From contig CADEEC010000020.1 of NCBI GenBank assembly GCA_902826255.1, forward strand, positions 1 to 33,824: a stretch of 33,824 nt of DNA. Reading direction: 5' to 3'. The DNA is from an uncultured Hyphomicrobiales bacterium. GTDB taxonomy: Bacteria > Pseudomonadota > Alphaproteobacteria > Rhizobiales > Hyphomicrobiaceae. A program made the position numbers and the translations under genes. The stretch's first letter is position 1; each line of letters opens with the position of its first letter. Of this stretch, positions 1 through 9,768 are shown piece after piece. The notes below the pieces were generated by a model. The model did no database searches and had not been told where the DNA came from. It saw only the letters and a program-made list of their open reading frames with translations.

Positions 1-329
1 GCGGCCTCGTCGCGCTGACGCGCTCCTCGTCCGTCGTTCGTCAGGACGCACCATGGGTCGCACACTAACAGGCAGGTGGTAGGGGACTCATCGCGCGACT
101 CGTGAGCGAGCGCATAGCGCTGAGGCGGCGGCCGTGGACGGTCCGGTACCTTGCGCGCCGAGGAACGCCACGACACCTGAGCGTCGCTTCGGGCGACGGT
201 GCACCTGCCGCCGGACCCCCCGATGACTTTCCCGGGCCGCGAGGACATACTCCGGGCCCAGCAGCGATCGCGCACATGCCTTAATTGAGGGCCACCCGCG
301 ACGCCCGCTTCCGTCGAAGGCAAGACCGC
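1..329. other. gene-free 5' stretch upstream of korA
   Basis: I see no convincing gene here. The short open frames on both strands are rich in Arg, Pro and Gly, have no recognisable motif and look like high-GC noise. The promoter of the korA-korB unit should lie in this stretch, but no clear -35/-10 pair stands out. The only useful signal is the ribosome binding site GAAGG at 316-320, nine bases before the korA ATG at 330. Confidence 0.6.
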
Positions 330-2195
330 ATGGACACTCCCGCTCGCCCCAAGGACGCCGAAGGTCGCGAGATCCTCGACAGCGTTGTGATCCGCTTCGC
401 CGGCGACTCCGGCGACGGCATGCAGCTCGCCGGCATGCAGTTCACGCAAACGACTGCCGTCGCGGGCAATGACCTCGCCACCTTCCCGGACTTTCCGGCC
501 GAGATCCGCGCGCCAGCGGGCACGACGTTCGGAGTTTCAGGGTTTCAGATCCACTTCGCATCGCATGACGTGCTGACGCCCGGCGATGAACCAGACGTGC
601 TCGTGGCGATGAACCCCGCGGCGCTCAAGGTCAACCTCCGCGACGTGCCGAAGGGGGGCCTGGTGATCCTCAACACCGGCGCCTTCACCCCGGCCAACCT
701 CAAGAAGGCCGGATACGCGACGAACCCGCTCGATGACGGCACCCTCGATCCGTATCGGCGCCTCGACATCGACGTCTCGAGGCTCACCTTGGCGGCGGTC
801 GAGCCCCACGGCCTCGGCACCAAAGAGGCGCTGCGGGCCAAGAATCTGTGGACGCTTGGCCTACTCTACTGGTTGTTCGGACGCGACCGCCAACCGACGA
901 TCGATTGGCTCAACCGCAAGTTTGCGAAGCGGCCAGATCTCGCCCAGGCCAATATCGCCGCGCTCAACGCGGGACACGTTTATGGCGAGACCGCCGAGCT
1001 GCCCACCGGCGTATCGTCCTACAAGATTCCGCGCGCCCACCTCGCGCCCGGCGAGTACCGCAACATCACCGGAAACGAAGCGCTGGCGTGGGGTCTCGCC
1101 GCAGCCGGACGCCTGGCAGACTTGCCCGTATTTTACGGATCGTATCCGATTACGCCGGCTTCGTCGGTGCTCCACTCCCTCGCTGGACTCAAGCACTTCG
1201 GCGTGACGACCTTCCAAGCGGAAGACGAGATCGCAGCGATTTGCTCGGCGATCGGCGCGGCATACGCCGGCCAAATCGGAGTCACCGCAACCTCCGGCCC
1301 CGGCATGGCGCTCAAGGGCGAGGCCATGGGTCTCGCGATCATGACTGAGCTTCCGCTCATCATCTTCGACGTGCAACGTGCGGGCCCCTCGACTGGAATG
1401 CCGACCAAGACGGAGCAGAGCGATCTGTTCCAGGCGGTGTGGGGTCGCAACGCTGACTCGCCCCTGTGCGTCCTCGCCCCGGCAACACCTGGCGAGTGTT
1501 TCCACTTCGCGATCGAAGCCGTCCGCATCGCGCTGACCTACATGACGCCGGTGATCTTGCTCTCCGATGGGTACATCGCCAACGGTGCCGAACCGTGGCG
1601 CATCCCCAAGTTCGCCGACCTTCCCAAGATTCCGGTCAGCTTCCGCACCGACCCGCAGGGTTTCCATCCTTACCTGCGCAACCCCGATACGCTGGCCCGG
1701 GCGTGGGCGAAGCCCGGCACTGTCGGCCTGGAGCACCGCATCGGCGGCATCGAGAAGAGCTTCTCCTCGGGCCACATCAGCTACGACCCGGACAACCATC
1801 AGCAGATGACGCTTGTCCGCGCCAACAAGATCCTCGGCATCGCCAACACCTTGCCCGAGCAAAGCGTCGAGTTGGGCAACGCCGCGGGCAAGCTCGCTAT
1901 CGTCGGTTGGGGTTCGACGTTCGGCTCGATCCACCAAGCGGTGAGGCGTTGCCGCGATCGTGGGCTGGATGTGTCGCACATCCACCTGCGCCATATGTGG
2001 CCGATGCCGCGAAACCTCGGCACGCTGCTACGCAGCTACGAGAAGGTAATCGTGCCCGAGCTCAACAACGGCCAACTGATGCGGATACTCCGGGCCGAGT
2101 ACCTGGTGCCCGCCCAACCGCTCGACAAGATCGCCGGCATGCCGTTTCGCGTCGCCGAGATCGAATCCGCCATCACCGCCGCCCTCGAGGGCTGA
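330..2195 (+). CDS. korA: 2-oxoacid:acceptor (ferredoxin) oxidoreductase subunit alpha, gamma-alpha fusion
   Basis: Large subunit of a 2-oxoglutarate-type ferredoxin oxidoreductase, which oxidatively decarboxylates a 2-oxoacid to acyl-CoA and passes electrons to ferredoxin. The 621 residues fit the gamma-alpha fusion layout. A gamma domain comes first (GDSGDG at 25-30), then the pyrimidine-binding alpha domain with YPITPASS near 272-279, followed by QAEDEIAA and TSGPGMALKGE. ATG at 330 is preferred over an upstream frame start at 285 because GAAGG lies nine bases before it and the frame's first 15 residues are Arg-rich and unlike the family. korB starts 18 bases downstream. The substrate is inferred: KorAB-like on length and fusion, but other 2-oxoacids are possible. 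Confidence 0.93.
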   Translation: MDTPARPKDAEGREILDSVVIRFAGDSGDGMQLAGMQFTQTTAVAGNDLATFPDFPAEIRAPAGTTFGVSGFQIHFASHDVLTPGDEPDVLVAMNPAALKVNLRDVPKGGLVILNTGAFTPANLKKAGYATNPLDDGTLDPYRRLDIDVSRLTLAAVEPHGLGTKEALRAKNLWTLGLLYWLFGRDRQPTIDWLNRKFAKRPDLAQANIAALNAGHVYGETAELPTGVSSYKIPRAHLAPGEYRNITGNEALAWGLAAAGRLADLPVFYGSYPITPASSVLHSLAGLKHFGVTTFQAEDEIAAICSAIGAAYAGQIGVTATSGPGMALKGEAMGLAIMTELPLIIFDVQRAGPSTGMPTKTEQSDLFQAVWGRNADSPLCVLAPATPGECFHFAIEAVRIALTYMTPVILLSDGYIANGAEPWRIPKFADLPKIPVSFRTDPQGFHPYLRNPDTLARAWAKPGTVGLEHRIGGIEKSFSSGHISYDPDNHQQMTLVRANKILGIANTLPEQSVELGNAAGKLAIVGWGSTFGSIHQAVRRCRDRGLDVSHIHLRHMWPMPRNLGTLLRSYEKVIVPELNNGQLMRILRAEYLVPAQPLDKIAGMPFRVAEIESAITAALEG

Positions 2196-2213
2196 GCGAA
2201 GGAGGCAATCGAC

Positions 2214-3226
<1,013 letters not shown>

Positions 3227-3230
<4 letters not shown>

Positions 3231-3718
3231 TCGCCGGCGCCGTTCGGTTGGCGGCCGTGGCGGCGCTATTGGGCTGCGGTGGTGGCTCGGGGGGCGCGAC
3301 GCAGTCGACCTCGGGCGAGGGGACCGGATCGGGGCCGGGGACATCGAGCGGGTATGCCCCGGTCGAATGCGCCTCGGCGGGATCGTCGTCGCACGTTGGC
3401 GAAGACGGACGCTGCTACTGCGACGCCGATACCACCTGGGCCAACCCCTTCGATCCGAACGACGCGAGCTGCATCGAGGTTGGTACGCGGGCGGGAGAGC
3501 CATGCGACTCCGAGAATGGCAAGGCCAGTGGGGATGCGTGCACGTGCGTCACAGGATTCCGCTGGTGCTCGGAGAACACCACGGATCTGCGCTGCTGCTT
3601 CGACGACGCGCAGGAACATCTCGGCGGCGCGACGTCGACCAGCGACGGAGAGGGGTCGAGCTCGGGTACCTCCGCCACGGCGGACACGGGGAACGCGGGT
3701 AGCTCGACCTCAGGTTGA
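3227..3718 (+). CDS. Cys-rich putative lipoprotein, Ser/Thr/Gly-rich
   Basis: Secreted lipoprotein of unknown function, 163 residues from ATG 3227. An N-terminal hydrophobic stretch ends in LLGC (Cys17), a good lipobox. After a low-complexity Gly/Ser/Thr linker comes a core of about 75 residues with ten cysteines (EC, CYC, SC, PC, AC, CTC, WC and a CC pair), likely disulfide-bonded. A second Ser/Thr/Gly tail ends the protein. This style, lipobox plus TSTSGEG-like linkers, is typical of Nannocystis-type myxobacteria and is one reason for assigning the left part there. The frame also opens at GTG 3215, but ATG 3227 is preferred because it overlaps the korB stop and starts just before the hydrophobic segment. 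No functional link with korAB is apparent. Confidence 0.75.
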
Positions 3719-3727
3719 GCTGACGAG

Positions 3728-3769
3728 GATCCACGAGGGCTTCGCCGGCGCAACCGATGCGCGTGGATC
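3728..3769. repeat. inverted repeat after the lipoprotein gene
   Basis: GATCCACG at 3728-3735 and its exact complement CGTGGATC at 3762-3769 enclose a 26-base loop, just after the lipoprotein stop and before the next gene. No T-run follows, so a terminator function is uncertain; it may be chance. Confidence 0.3.
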
Positions 3770-3797
3770 GCCGACGACTACGTGGTAGGGATTGCCG

Positions 3798-4169
3798 ATG
3801 CTTGACTACGTCGCGCTGTGGATCGATCACCATGAAGGGCGCATCTTCAAGGTTGGCACCGAGGGACTGCACTCCGAGGTGGTCAAAGCCCATCCCCGCC
3901 CCAAGCACGGACGGCGTATTCGGCAGACCGATCACGCCGAGGGTGACGTTCACTTCTTCGGCGATGTCGCCACGGCGTTGGCCGACGCCGACGAGATCCT
4001 CGTGGTGGGGCCGGGGACAGCGAAGTTGCAGTTCATGCGCTGGATCCATCAGCATCGCCCCAAGGTCGAGGCCAAGGTGGTTTCCGTCGAGAGCGCCGAT
4101 CACCCCAGCGACGGACAGATGTTCGCCTACGCGAAGAAGTACTTTCATACCGACGAGCAGCCGGCCTAG
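3798..4169 (+). CDS. 'translational machinery protein' family small protein (eRF1-like fold suspected)
   Basis: Small cytosolic protein of 123 residues from ATG 3798, with TAGGG about eight bases upstream. It resembles bacterial proteins annotated as translational machinery protein. Family features visible are ALWIDHHEGRIF near the N-terminus, a His-rich middle, FFGDVATALADADEILVVG, and the C-terminal VESADHPSDGQMFAYAKKYF. The molecular role of this family is not established; the name derives from weak similarity to eRF1-type domains. An in-frame TTG at 3792 is a less likely start. It stands alone between the lipoprotein gene and a strong hairpin, so it is probably a single-gene transcript end. 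Confidence 0.75.
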   Translation: MLDYVALWIDHHEGRIFKVGTEGLHSEVVKAHPRPKHGRRIRQTDHAEGDVHFFGDVATALADADEILVVGPGTAKLQFMRWIHQHRPKVEAKVVSVESADHPSDGQMFAYAKKYFHTDEQPA

Positions 4170-4188
4170 CCGCGCGCAGCGCGTGCGG
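4170..4188 (+). terminator. GC-rich hairpin directly after the stop codon
   Basis: CCGCGCGC (4170-4177), loop AGC, then GCGTGCGG (4181-4188): an eight-base-pair stem with one G-T wobble starting right after the TAG at 4167-4169. Only a short ATTT follows, so this is a terminator-like hairpin without a full T-run. Confidence 0.5.
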
Positions 4189-4357
4189 ATTTGCCTCGGC
4201 GGCATCGCGACTGGGGCGACCTCCGGTGTCGATGGCCGCGGGCCAAGATGCTTCAGCCCTTAGATTTCCTCGTTTTTCTTGCATAGGTGAACCGTACCGG
4301 CGGGTGGGCAGTCTGCACCGAGTGTCCACCGCCAGGGGCGCGCCCGCGGAGCACCCG

Positions 4358-6115
4358 ATGCAAGCGAACGATCGACTCACACCGACACCGACGAATTGTT
4401 GGGGTCTGGCGAAGGCCGCCGCACCGACAACCCCGGGGAGCGCAGCGCTCCTTTTAGTATTGGCGACGAATGCGGCCTGCTACCACGGCCTCGACGGGGG
4501 CGACGGGGGCGACGCTGGTCTCGCGGATAGCGGCGCGACTGGGGAGGAGACCAACACCAGTGGCGGCGCCGACGACGGGTCGGATCTTCCGGGCGCCCAG
4601 TGCGATGAGCCCGATGTTGGCATCTCATATCTGCAGCGCATCACCCGTATCCAATACAAGAACGCCGTGGCCGATCTTCTGGGCGTCGATGGTTCAGCCG
4701 CCGACGCCCTTCCAGCCGACGAGAAGATCGGTAAGGCCTTCGACGCAAACTCCGTGGCGGCAGTCGACATGCTCACGGTCGAGGCATACCAAAGCGTCGC
4801 CGAGGAGCTGGCGCAGAGTGCAATTGCGAACATCGACGCCATCCTCAGCTGCGACGTCGCAACGGTCGGGGAAGACGAGTGTGCGAAGCAAATGATCGCA
4901 CGGCTCGGCAGACGCGCGTACAGCAGCCGCTTGAGCCCGGACGATCTAGACGAGTTCGTGTCGCTCTACGCCGGGCAAAAAGCCGAGGATGGGTTCCATG
5001 CGGGGCTCCAGATCGCGATTCAAGCGATCCTGCAATCGCCGCGTTTTCTCTACCGTGTGGAACTCACACCGCCCGATGCCGGGGCGAAGATCGCGATCCT
5101 GAGCGACGATGAGATCGCTCAACGCTTGTCGTTCTTTCTCACCCATTCCATACCTGATGACGAACTACTCAGCGCCGCCGATGCGGGCGAGCTCAGCGAC
5201 GCTGAGGGGATCCAGAAGCAAGCTGCACGGCTGATCGAAACACCTCGCGGCCACGCGGTGGTCGCCTCATTCCACATGCAGTGGCTGGGACTCACGGATG
5301 TCCCCACGCTGGTGAAGTCAAGCGAGCTATTCCCGGAGTTCGGTACGCTGTCTGCGTCGGCGAAAACGGAAACCGAGGCGTTCATTGACCACGTGATGTT
5401 CGCGGACGACGCCACACTCACGACGCTTCTCACAGCCGACTACTCCATCGTCGATGACAAGTTGGCGAGCCTGTACAACGTCGAACTGCCAGAAGGTACG
5501 CCGGCGGGTGAGTTCGCCGAGGTGACGTTGCCAAACGAACGCGCGGGCATTTTGACCCACGCGAGCTTTCTCGCCAGCCACGCCCATCCCGACCAAGCGT
5601 CCCCGATCAAGCGCGGCGTGTTCGTCCTGCGCAACATCATGTGTGCTCCGCTAGCGGACCCGCCGCCCAACGTCAGCACGGAGCCCCCCGAGATCGACCC
5701 GAACGCCACGGTGCGGGAGCGCTACGAACAGTTGACCTCCGGCCCTGACTGCGTGGCGTGTCACAGCCAGATCAACCCGGTCGGTTACGGCTTCGGGGCC
5801 TATGACGCCATCGGGCGGCGCCAGGAGCTCGAGCTGGGACAGCCGGTGGATGAATCCGGGTCCCTGCTCGGCACGCCGTTTGTCGGACCGACCGAGCTAG
5901 CAGGCCTTCTTGCCGCCGATGAGCGCGTGGATGCATGCGTCGTCAGCCAATGGTTTCGGTTCGCCCTGGGGCGGGCCACCGCCGTAGAAGACGCATGCAC
6001 GGTTGACTCTCTCCTTACCTCGTTTCGCAGCAACGACAAAGACGTCAAGCAGCTTCTCTTAGGTATCGCGACCTCAGATGCTTTTCGATTGCGGCGCGCG
6101 GAGGCGGAAGAATGA
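4358..6115 (+). CDS. DUF1592/DUF1588 domain protein with CxxCH motif (DUF1587-1595-1592-1588-1585 type)
   Basis: Large exported protein of the multi-DUF family found in Planctomycetota and Myxococcota, encoded next to DUF1552 partners. From ATG 4358 (GGAG six bases upstream) it has 585 residues. A hydrophobic segment ends in ATNAAC (Cys41), a near-lipobox lacking the usual Leu at -3, followed by a Gly/Asp-rich linker. YLQRITRIQYKNAVADLLG matches the DUF1587 start. SPIKRGVFVLRN and CVACH at about 465-469, with HSQINPVGYGFGAYD, match DUF1588; the C-terminus matches DUF1585. CVACH is a cytochrome-c-like haem-binding motif. Function is unproven in the family. The stop overlaps the next ATG (ATGA). 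A longer frame from 4226 has no signal peptide at its start. Confidence 0.85.
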   Translation: MQANDRLTPTPTNCWGLAKAAAPTTPGSAALLLVLATNAACYHGLDGGDGGDAGLADSGATGEETNTSGGADDGSDLPGAQCDEPDVGISYLQRITRIQYKNAVADLLGVDGSAADALPADEKIGKAFDANSVAAVDMLTVEAYQSVAEELAQSAIANIDAILSCDVATVGEDECAKQMIARLGRRAYSSRLSPDDLDEFVSLYAGQKAEDGFHAGLQIAIQAILQSPRFLYRVELTPPDAGAKIAILSDDEIAQRLSFFLTHSIPDDELLSAADAGELSDAEGIQKQAARLIETPRGHAVVASFHMQWLGLTDVPTLVKSSELFPEFGTLSASAKTETEAFIDHVMFADDATLTTLLTADYSIVDDKLASLYNVELPEGTPAGEFAEVTLPNERAGILTHASFLASHAHPDQASPIKRGVFVLRNIMCAPLADPPPNVSTEPPEIDPNATVRERYEQLTSGPDCVACHSQINPVGYGFGAYDAIGRRQELELGQPVDESGSLLGTPFVGPTELAGLLAADERVDACVVSQWFRFALGRATAVEDACTVDSLLTSFRSNDKDVKQLLLGIATSDAFRLRRAEAEE

Positions 6116-6588
6116 AACGGTACACCCGAGAGGCTGCACACCGCGGCAGCGCAAGGTTTCCACGCAGGGCGTTCCTGGGCGGGCTTGGTTTGGCAGCGCT
6201 GGCTCCTTTCGTGCCACGCCTGGACATTGAAGCTGAGGCCGGCTCACCAATGCAGCGGCTCCTGCTGTTCTACAGCCCGTTCGGCACCCAATACGACCTT
6301 TGGGCTCCAAGCGGAAGCGATGTCGACTTCTCCTTCACGGGTTCGATCAGCGCGCCACTCGAGCCTCATAAAGCGGACGTGGTCGTTCTGGACGGACTGT
6401 TCAACACGGGACGCGACGGCGGTGTCGGCGACCCCCACCAGAGCAGCATGGCGGCGCTCTGGTCGAACTCGCGGTTATCGGAGAACGGGCCGTTCGCCGT
6501 CGGTGGCAATCCCGACTTACCAGGTGTCGGGTGGGGTACCGGCATCTCCTTGGATCAGTACGTCAGCCGCAACACGGAACGCCCCACC
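6112..6588 (+). CDS. DUF1552 domain protein, 3' end lost at the junction (partial)
   Basis: N-terminal third of a DUF1552 protein, the usual partner of the upstream DUF1592 gene and coupled to it by ATGA. It begins with a Tat-like signal, RRAFLGG, followed by a hydrophobic segment. [35 protein letters not shown] and GTGISLDQY match the family. Beyond about residue 150 the frame stays open to 7,119, but the translation becomes the antisense of an ABC transporter ATPase operon and loses all similarity. Family members usually run to 400 residues or more, so about two thirds are missing. The true myxobacterial sequence ends between about 6561 and 6590. An assembly chimera is the likeliest cause. 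Confidence 0.8.
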
Positions 6589-6590
6589 GT
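6561..6590. other. chimeric junction between two unrelated genomes
   Basis: Up to about 6560 the + strand encodes a normal DUF1552 domain. From about 6564 to the right, the - strand encodes a normal Opp-type ATPase (Walker A GESGCGKT, then VGRSVLRL). Both readings remain acceptable for only about 25 bases, suggesting a short shared stretch where two genomes were joined. Both genes are cut inside a conserved domain, and gene content changes from myxobacterial to alphaproteobacterial style. Confidence 0.8.
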
Positions 6591-6770
6591 GGTCTTGCCG
6601 CAACCGGACTCGCCCACCAACGCCAGCGTCTCGCCGGGCATGATGGTCAGGTCGACGCCGTCCACCGCCTTCACCTGCCCCGTCACGCGCCGCAGCACGC
6701 CGCTGCGGATCGGGTACCAGGTGCGCAGGTCCCGCAGTTCCAGCACAGGCGTTTGCGTCACGTCTGTCAT
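6561..6770 (-). CDS. oppF: Opp/Dpp-type ABC transporter ATP-binding protein, N-terminal fragment (partial)
   Basis: First 70 or so residues of the second ATPase of the peptide-uptake operon. The ATG at 6770 overlaps the stop of the preceding ATPase gene (ATGA). The fragment has the usual N-terminus [12 protein letters not shown], then [27 protein letters not shown] (Walker A) and VGRSVLRL. It then meets the junction, where the frame stops after two unrelated residues (TGA at 6557-6555). The signature motif, Walker B and the oligopeptide C-terminal domain are absent. The second-ATPase position and ATGA coupling make it an OppF/DppF homologue. The intact gene presumably exists in the source genome. 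Confidence 0.82.
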
Positions 6771-7756
6771 GCCGGGTCCAAGGCCTTGCCCGTCAGCAGG
6801 TGGCAGCGCGCGGCTTGCGTTGCGGAAACGATCGTTCGTGCGGGCGGCTCGAAGACGCAGTCGTCGAACACATAGGGACAGCGCGTGTGGAAGCGACAGC
6901 CTTCCGGCCATTGCCCCGGCCGCGGCACCACGCCTTGGATCTCCTCCAGCCGCCCGCCCCGTTGCTCCGCGCGTGGGATCGATTTTAGCAATCCTTGCGC
7001 ATAAGGGTGTTTCGGTCGCGCTAGCAGGTCCTCGCGCGTTCCTTCCTCCACGATCTGGCCGGCGTACATCACGGCCACGCGATCGGCGAGCTCGTTTACC
7101 ACGCCGAAGTCATGCGTGATGAGGAGTACGGCCGTACCGGTGTTTGCCGTCAGGTTGCGGATCAGGTCCAGTATCTGTGCGCGGATGGTGGCATCGAGCG
7201 CCGTGGTTGGCTCGTCGGCGATCAGCAGCCGCGGCTTCAGCGCCATCGCCATCGCGATCATTACGCGCTGCTTCAGCCCGCCCGAGAGCTGGTGCGGATA
7301 GGCATCGATACGCTTGTGCGGATCTGGAATGCCGACCATCTCGAACAGGTCGATCACCTGCATGCGCGCTGCGAACGGCGACACATCGGAATGCAGCGTG
7401 ATCGCCTCCTGCACCTGTGCGCCCACCCGCGTGACTGGGTTGAGGCTCGTCATCGGCTCCTGGAAGATCATTGCCATCTGCGCCCCGCGCACGGTGCGCA
7501 TCTCAGTCGCCGGCAGCGCCAGGATGTCCCGCCCCTCAAACAGCACGCGGCTTCCCGCATGGATGCGCAGTGGCGGGGACACCAGGCGCATGATCGCCAG
7601 CGCAGTCATCGACTTGCCGCAGCCTGATTCACCCACCAGGGCCAGCGTCTCGCCCGGCGACACTGCCAGGCCGATGCCGTCGATGATGCGCACGCGCTCT
7701 GCCGCGCCGGGGGCAGAGACGGTGAGCTGCTCGACGCTCAACAGGGGCGTGCTCAT
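6767..7756 (-). CDS. oppD: Opp/Dpp-type ABC transporter ATP-binding protein
   Basis: Cytoplasmic ATPase of an oligopeptide/dipeptide-type importer, 329 residues from ATG 7756. It shows Walker A GESGCGKS at 42-49, a Q-loop in [11 protein letters not shown] near 98-108, signature LSGGLKQR at 157-164 and Walker B LLIADEP at 177-183. The C-terminal oligo_HPY-type region carries CRFHTRCPY, whose two Cys fit the iron-sulfur-type motif of OppD/DppD proteins. An upstream in-frame start at 7867 is rejected: its 37 extra residues are Arg-rich shadow of the permease gene. Both ends are coupled by ATGA, to the permease upstream and the second ATPase downstream. Specificity cannot be read from the ATPase. 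Confidence 0.93.
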   Translation of the reverse strand: MSTPLLSVEQLTVSAPGAAERVRIIDGIGLAVSPGETLALVGESGCGKSMTALAIMRLVSPPLRIHAGSRVLFEGRDILALPATEMRTVRGAQMAMIFQEPMTSLNPVTRVGAQVQEAITLHSDVSPFAARMQVIDLFEMVGIPDPHKRIDAYPHQLSGGLKQRVMIAMAMALKPRLLIADEPTTALDATIRAQILDLIRNLTANTGTAVLLITHDFGVVNELADRVAVMYAGQIVEEGTREDLLARPKHPYAQGLLKSIPRAEQRGGRLEEIQGVVPRPGQWPEGCRFHTRCPYVFDDCVFEPPARTIVSATQAARCHLLTGKALDPA

Positions 7757-8772
7757 TGGCCCTCGCGGCGCGTGCGCGGATCGGCGATGTCGCGCATCGC
7801 ATCCGCCACGGTGTTGACGGCCAGCACCAGCACGAACAGCAGGATGGAGGCACCCGCGAGGTTCCACCAGATGATCGGTGCGCGCGACAGCTCGTTGCGC
7901 GCCTGGTCGATCATCTGCCCCCAGCTCCCCTCCACGCCGATGCCGAGGTACGACAGGATCGTCTCCGACAGCACGAGGCCCGTGAATGTCAGTGCGAACG
8001 TGATGATGATGAGATGCGCGATGTTAGGCAGGATGTGGCGGAAGATGATCTTGGCGTCCGAGACGCCGAGCGCCCGCGACGCCTGCACGAAGTCCGCCTC
8101 GCGCAGCTTCAAGGTCTCACCGCGCGCGATCCGGCAGAAATGCACCCAGCCCGTCACGCCAAGCGCAATGCACACCTGCACCGTGCCCTTGCCGAGCGCC
8201 ATGATCAGCGCGATCAGCAGCAGCAGACTCGGCACCGACGCCAGCACCGTCATGGCGAAGAACACCCCGTCGTCTATGCGACGGCCGAAGTACCCCGCGC
8301 TCACTCCGAACAGCAGCGCGATGGGGATCACGACCAGACTCGTGAATGCCCCGATCAGCAGCGCTACCCGCACGCCCTTTAACGCCCGGTACACGACGTC
8401 ACGCCCGAGGATGTCGGTCCCGAGCAGGTGCGCGCCCGGATAGGTGAGAGGCTTGCCACCGTAGAAAGCGACCTTGGCCAGCGGTGCGGAATAGCTGGCT
8501 TCCTTGAACGTCTCCGGCTGGAAGATGCGGTCGATGATGGAGCGTGCCTGAAACGCGGCAAGGTTGTCGCCATCGCGCGCGCCGCCCACCCACGAGATGG
8601 AATCCAAAAGGGCAATCACGACGAACACACCGATCACGATCAGCGCCAGCCGCCGCCGCCGCCACAGCTCGCGCGCGCTTTCGCGCCAGTAGCGGCTACG
8701 CGAGGCGGCGCGCGCCAGCCAGATGGTTCCGGCCACCAGGAGAAGCACAACCATGTTGGAGAACCACGCCAT
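7753..8772 (-). CDS. oppC: Opp/Dpp-type ABC transporter permease (OppC-like)
   Basis: Inner-membrane permease, 339 residues, with several hydrophobic spans. Family marks are HLLGTDILGRDV before the core and the ATPase-contact EAA loop around LREADFVQASRALGVSD-AKIIFRHILPN. After it come LSYLGIGV and a last span with ADAMRDIADPR at the C-terminus. It has an N-terminal first helix, an Arg-rich stretch and a second helix, as usual for OppC-type subunits. ATG 8772 is preceded by GGGGA about five bases upstream. The gene follows oppB by nine bases and overlaps oppD by ATGA, so the operon is tightly coupled. Confidence 0.93.
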   Translation of the reverse strand: MAWFSNMVVLLLVAGTIWLARAASRSRYWRESARELWRRRRLALIVIGVFVVIALLDSISWVGGARDGDNLAAFQARSIIDRIFQPETFKEASYSAPLAKVAFYGGKPLTYPGAHLLGTDILGRDVVYRALKGVRVALLIGAFTSLVVIPIALLFGVSAGYFGRRIDDGVFFAMTVLASVPSLLLLIALIMALGKGTVQVCIALGVTGWVHFCRIARGETLKLREADFVQASRALGVSDAKIIFRHILPNIAHLIIITFALTFTGLVLSETILSYLGIGVEGSWGQMIDQARNELSRAPIIWWNLAGASILLFVLVLAVNTVADAMRDIADPRTRREGQ

Positions 8773-8781
8773 CGCTGTCCC

Positions 8782-9768
8782 CTAGCTCAACCGCACGCGG
8801 GGGTCGGCGAGCGCGTAGCTGATGTCGGTCAGCAGTTGCCCAGCGATGAACAGAAGCGCGCCCAGGAACACCATCGTGCGCAGCGTTGCGAAGTCGTTGC
8901 TTTGAATCGCCTCCACCGTCAGCGAGCCGAGCCCAGGAATACCGAAGAAAGATTCTAGCAGCAGTGCACCCGTGAACAGGAAGGGAATGGCGAGCACCAC
9001 ATTGGTGAGAATCGGAATCAGCGCGTTGCGCAACACATGCCGCACCATGATGCGCGCGTCGCCCGCGCCCTTGGCACGCGCGGTGCGCACGTAGTCGCGA
9101 TTCATCTCCTCGATGAAGACCGTGCGGTAGAGGCGGACATCCGCACCGAAGCCTGATACCAGCCCCACCAGCACCGGCAGCGCCAGAAAGCGCGCCGTCA
9201 CCGCCGGATCAGGATCGAACCCCGAAATGGGGAACCATCTGAGCAGCGTGCCGACCAGGAATTGACCACCGATGATATAGAGCAGTCCCGCAATGCTCAT
9301 CGCCAGCATGCACACCACCAGCATCGACCGGTCGATATACGTCTCGCGGAAGAACGCCACGAACAGCGACACCACCACGCCCACCAGCAGCCCGAGCACG
9401 AACAGCGGCACCGTCAGGCTGAGGCTCGGTCCCGCGCCCTCGCGCAGGCGCTTGGCTATCGGCGTGCCGTCCGCATCGCTCCGACCGAAATCGAAGGTAA
9501 GCATGCGGCGGAAGTGCTCGAACAGAAGCGTGTCCGTGTAGCGCTTTGTGTCGGCAACGCCGTGCTCGCTGTTCACGAACAGCGGCCGGTCATAGCCGTG
9601 GTTCTTCTTCCACTGCACGTAGACCTCGGCCTTGGCCCGGTCGCCCACGGCCTTGCGCGCGATGTCGTCGGGATCGGTCACCGTGAAGAACAGCACGAAC
9701 AGCAGCAGCAGCACGCCGAGCACCGTGAACGCGCCGTAGACCAGCCGCCGGACGAGATAGGCCGCCAT
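8782..9768 (-). CDS. oppB: Opp/Dpp-type ABC transporter permease (OppB-like)
   Basis: Inner-membrane permease, 328 residues, beginning with the standard AYLVRRLVYGAFTVLGVLL helix. The long periplasmic loop between the first two spans is enlarged (about 65-110), compatible with a distinct Opp subfamily rather than classical DppB. The EAA loop reads EEMNRDYVRTARAKGAGD with VRHVLRNALIPI after it, and ESFFGIPGLGSL follows, all typical. The C-terminus ends LADPRVRLS. It starts immediately after the binding-protein stop (TAG at 9771-9769), so translation is probably coupled. Confidence 0.93.
   Translation of the reverse strand: MAAYLVRRLVYGAFTVLGVLLLLFVLFFTVTDPDDIARKAVGDRAKAEVYVQWKKNHGYDRPLFVNSEHGVADTKRYTDTLLFEHFRRMLTFDFGRSDADGTPIAKRLREGAGPSLSLTVPLFVLGLLVGVVVSLFVAFFRETYIDRSMLVVCMLAMSIAGLLYIIGGQFLVGTLLRWFPISGFDPDPAVTARFLALPVLVGLVSGFGADVRLYRTVFIEEMNRDYVRTARAKGAGDARIMVRHVLRNALIPILTNVVLAIPFLFTGALLLESFFGIPGLGSLTVEAIQSNDFATLRTMVFLGALLFIAGQLLTDISYALADPRVRLS

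Noticed and set aside
861..1994. 377-residue open frame on - inside korA
   Set aside because: Shadow of korA; no motif, and the + strand product is clearly a known family.
6589..7119. Continuation of the DUF1552 frame to 7119 as one fusion protein
   Set aside because: Beyond the junction the frame is the antisense of ABC transporter ATPase genes, with no DUF1552 similarity.
6593..7684. Repeat between 6593-6660 and 7617-7684
   Set aside because: Both encode the Walker A region of paralogous ATPases, so the similarity is ordinary gene-family homology and not a mobile repeat.
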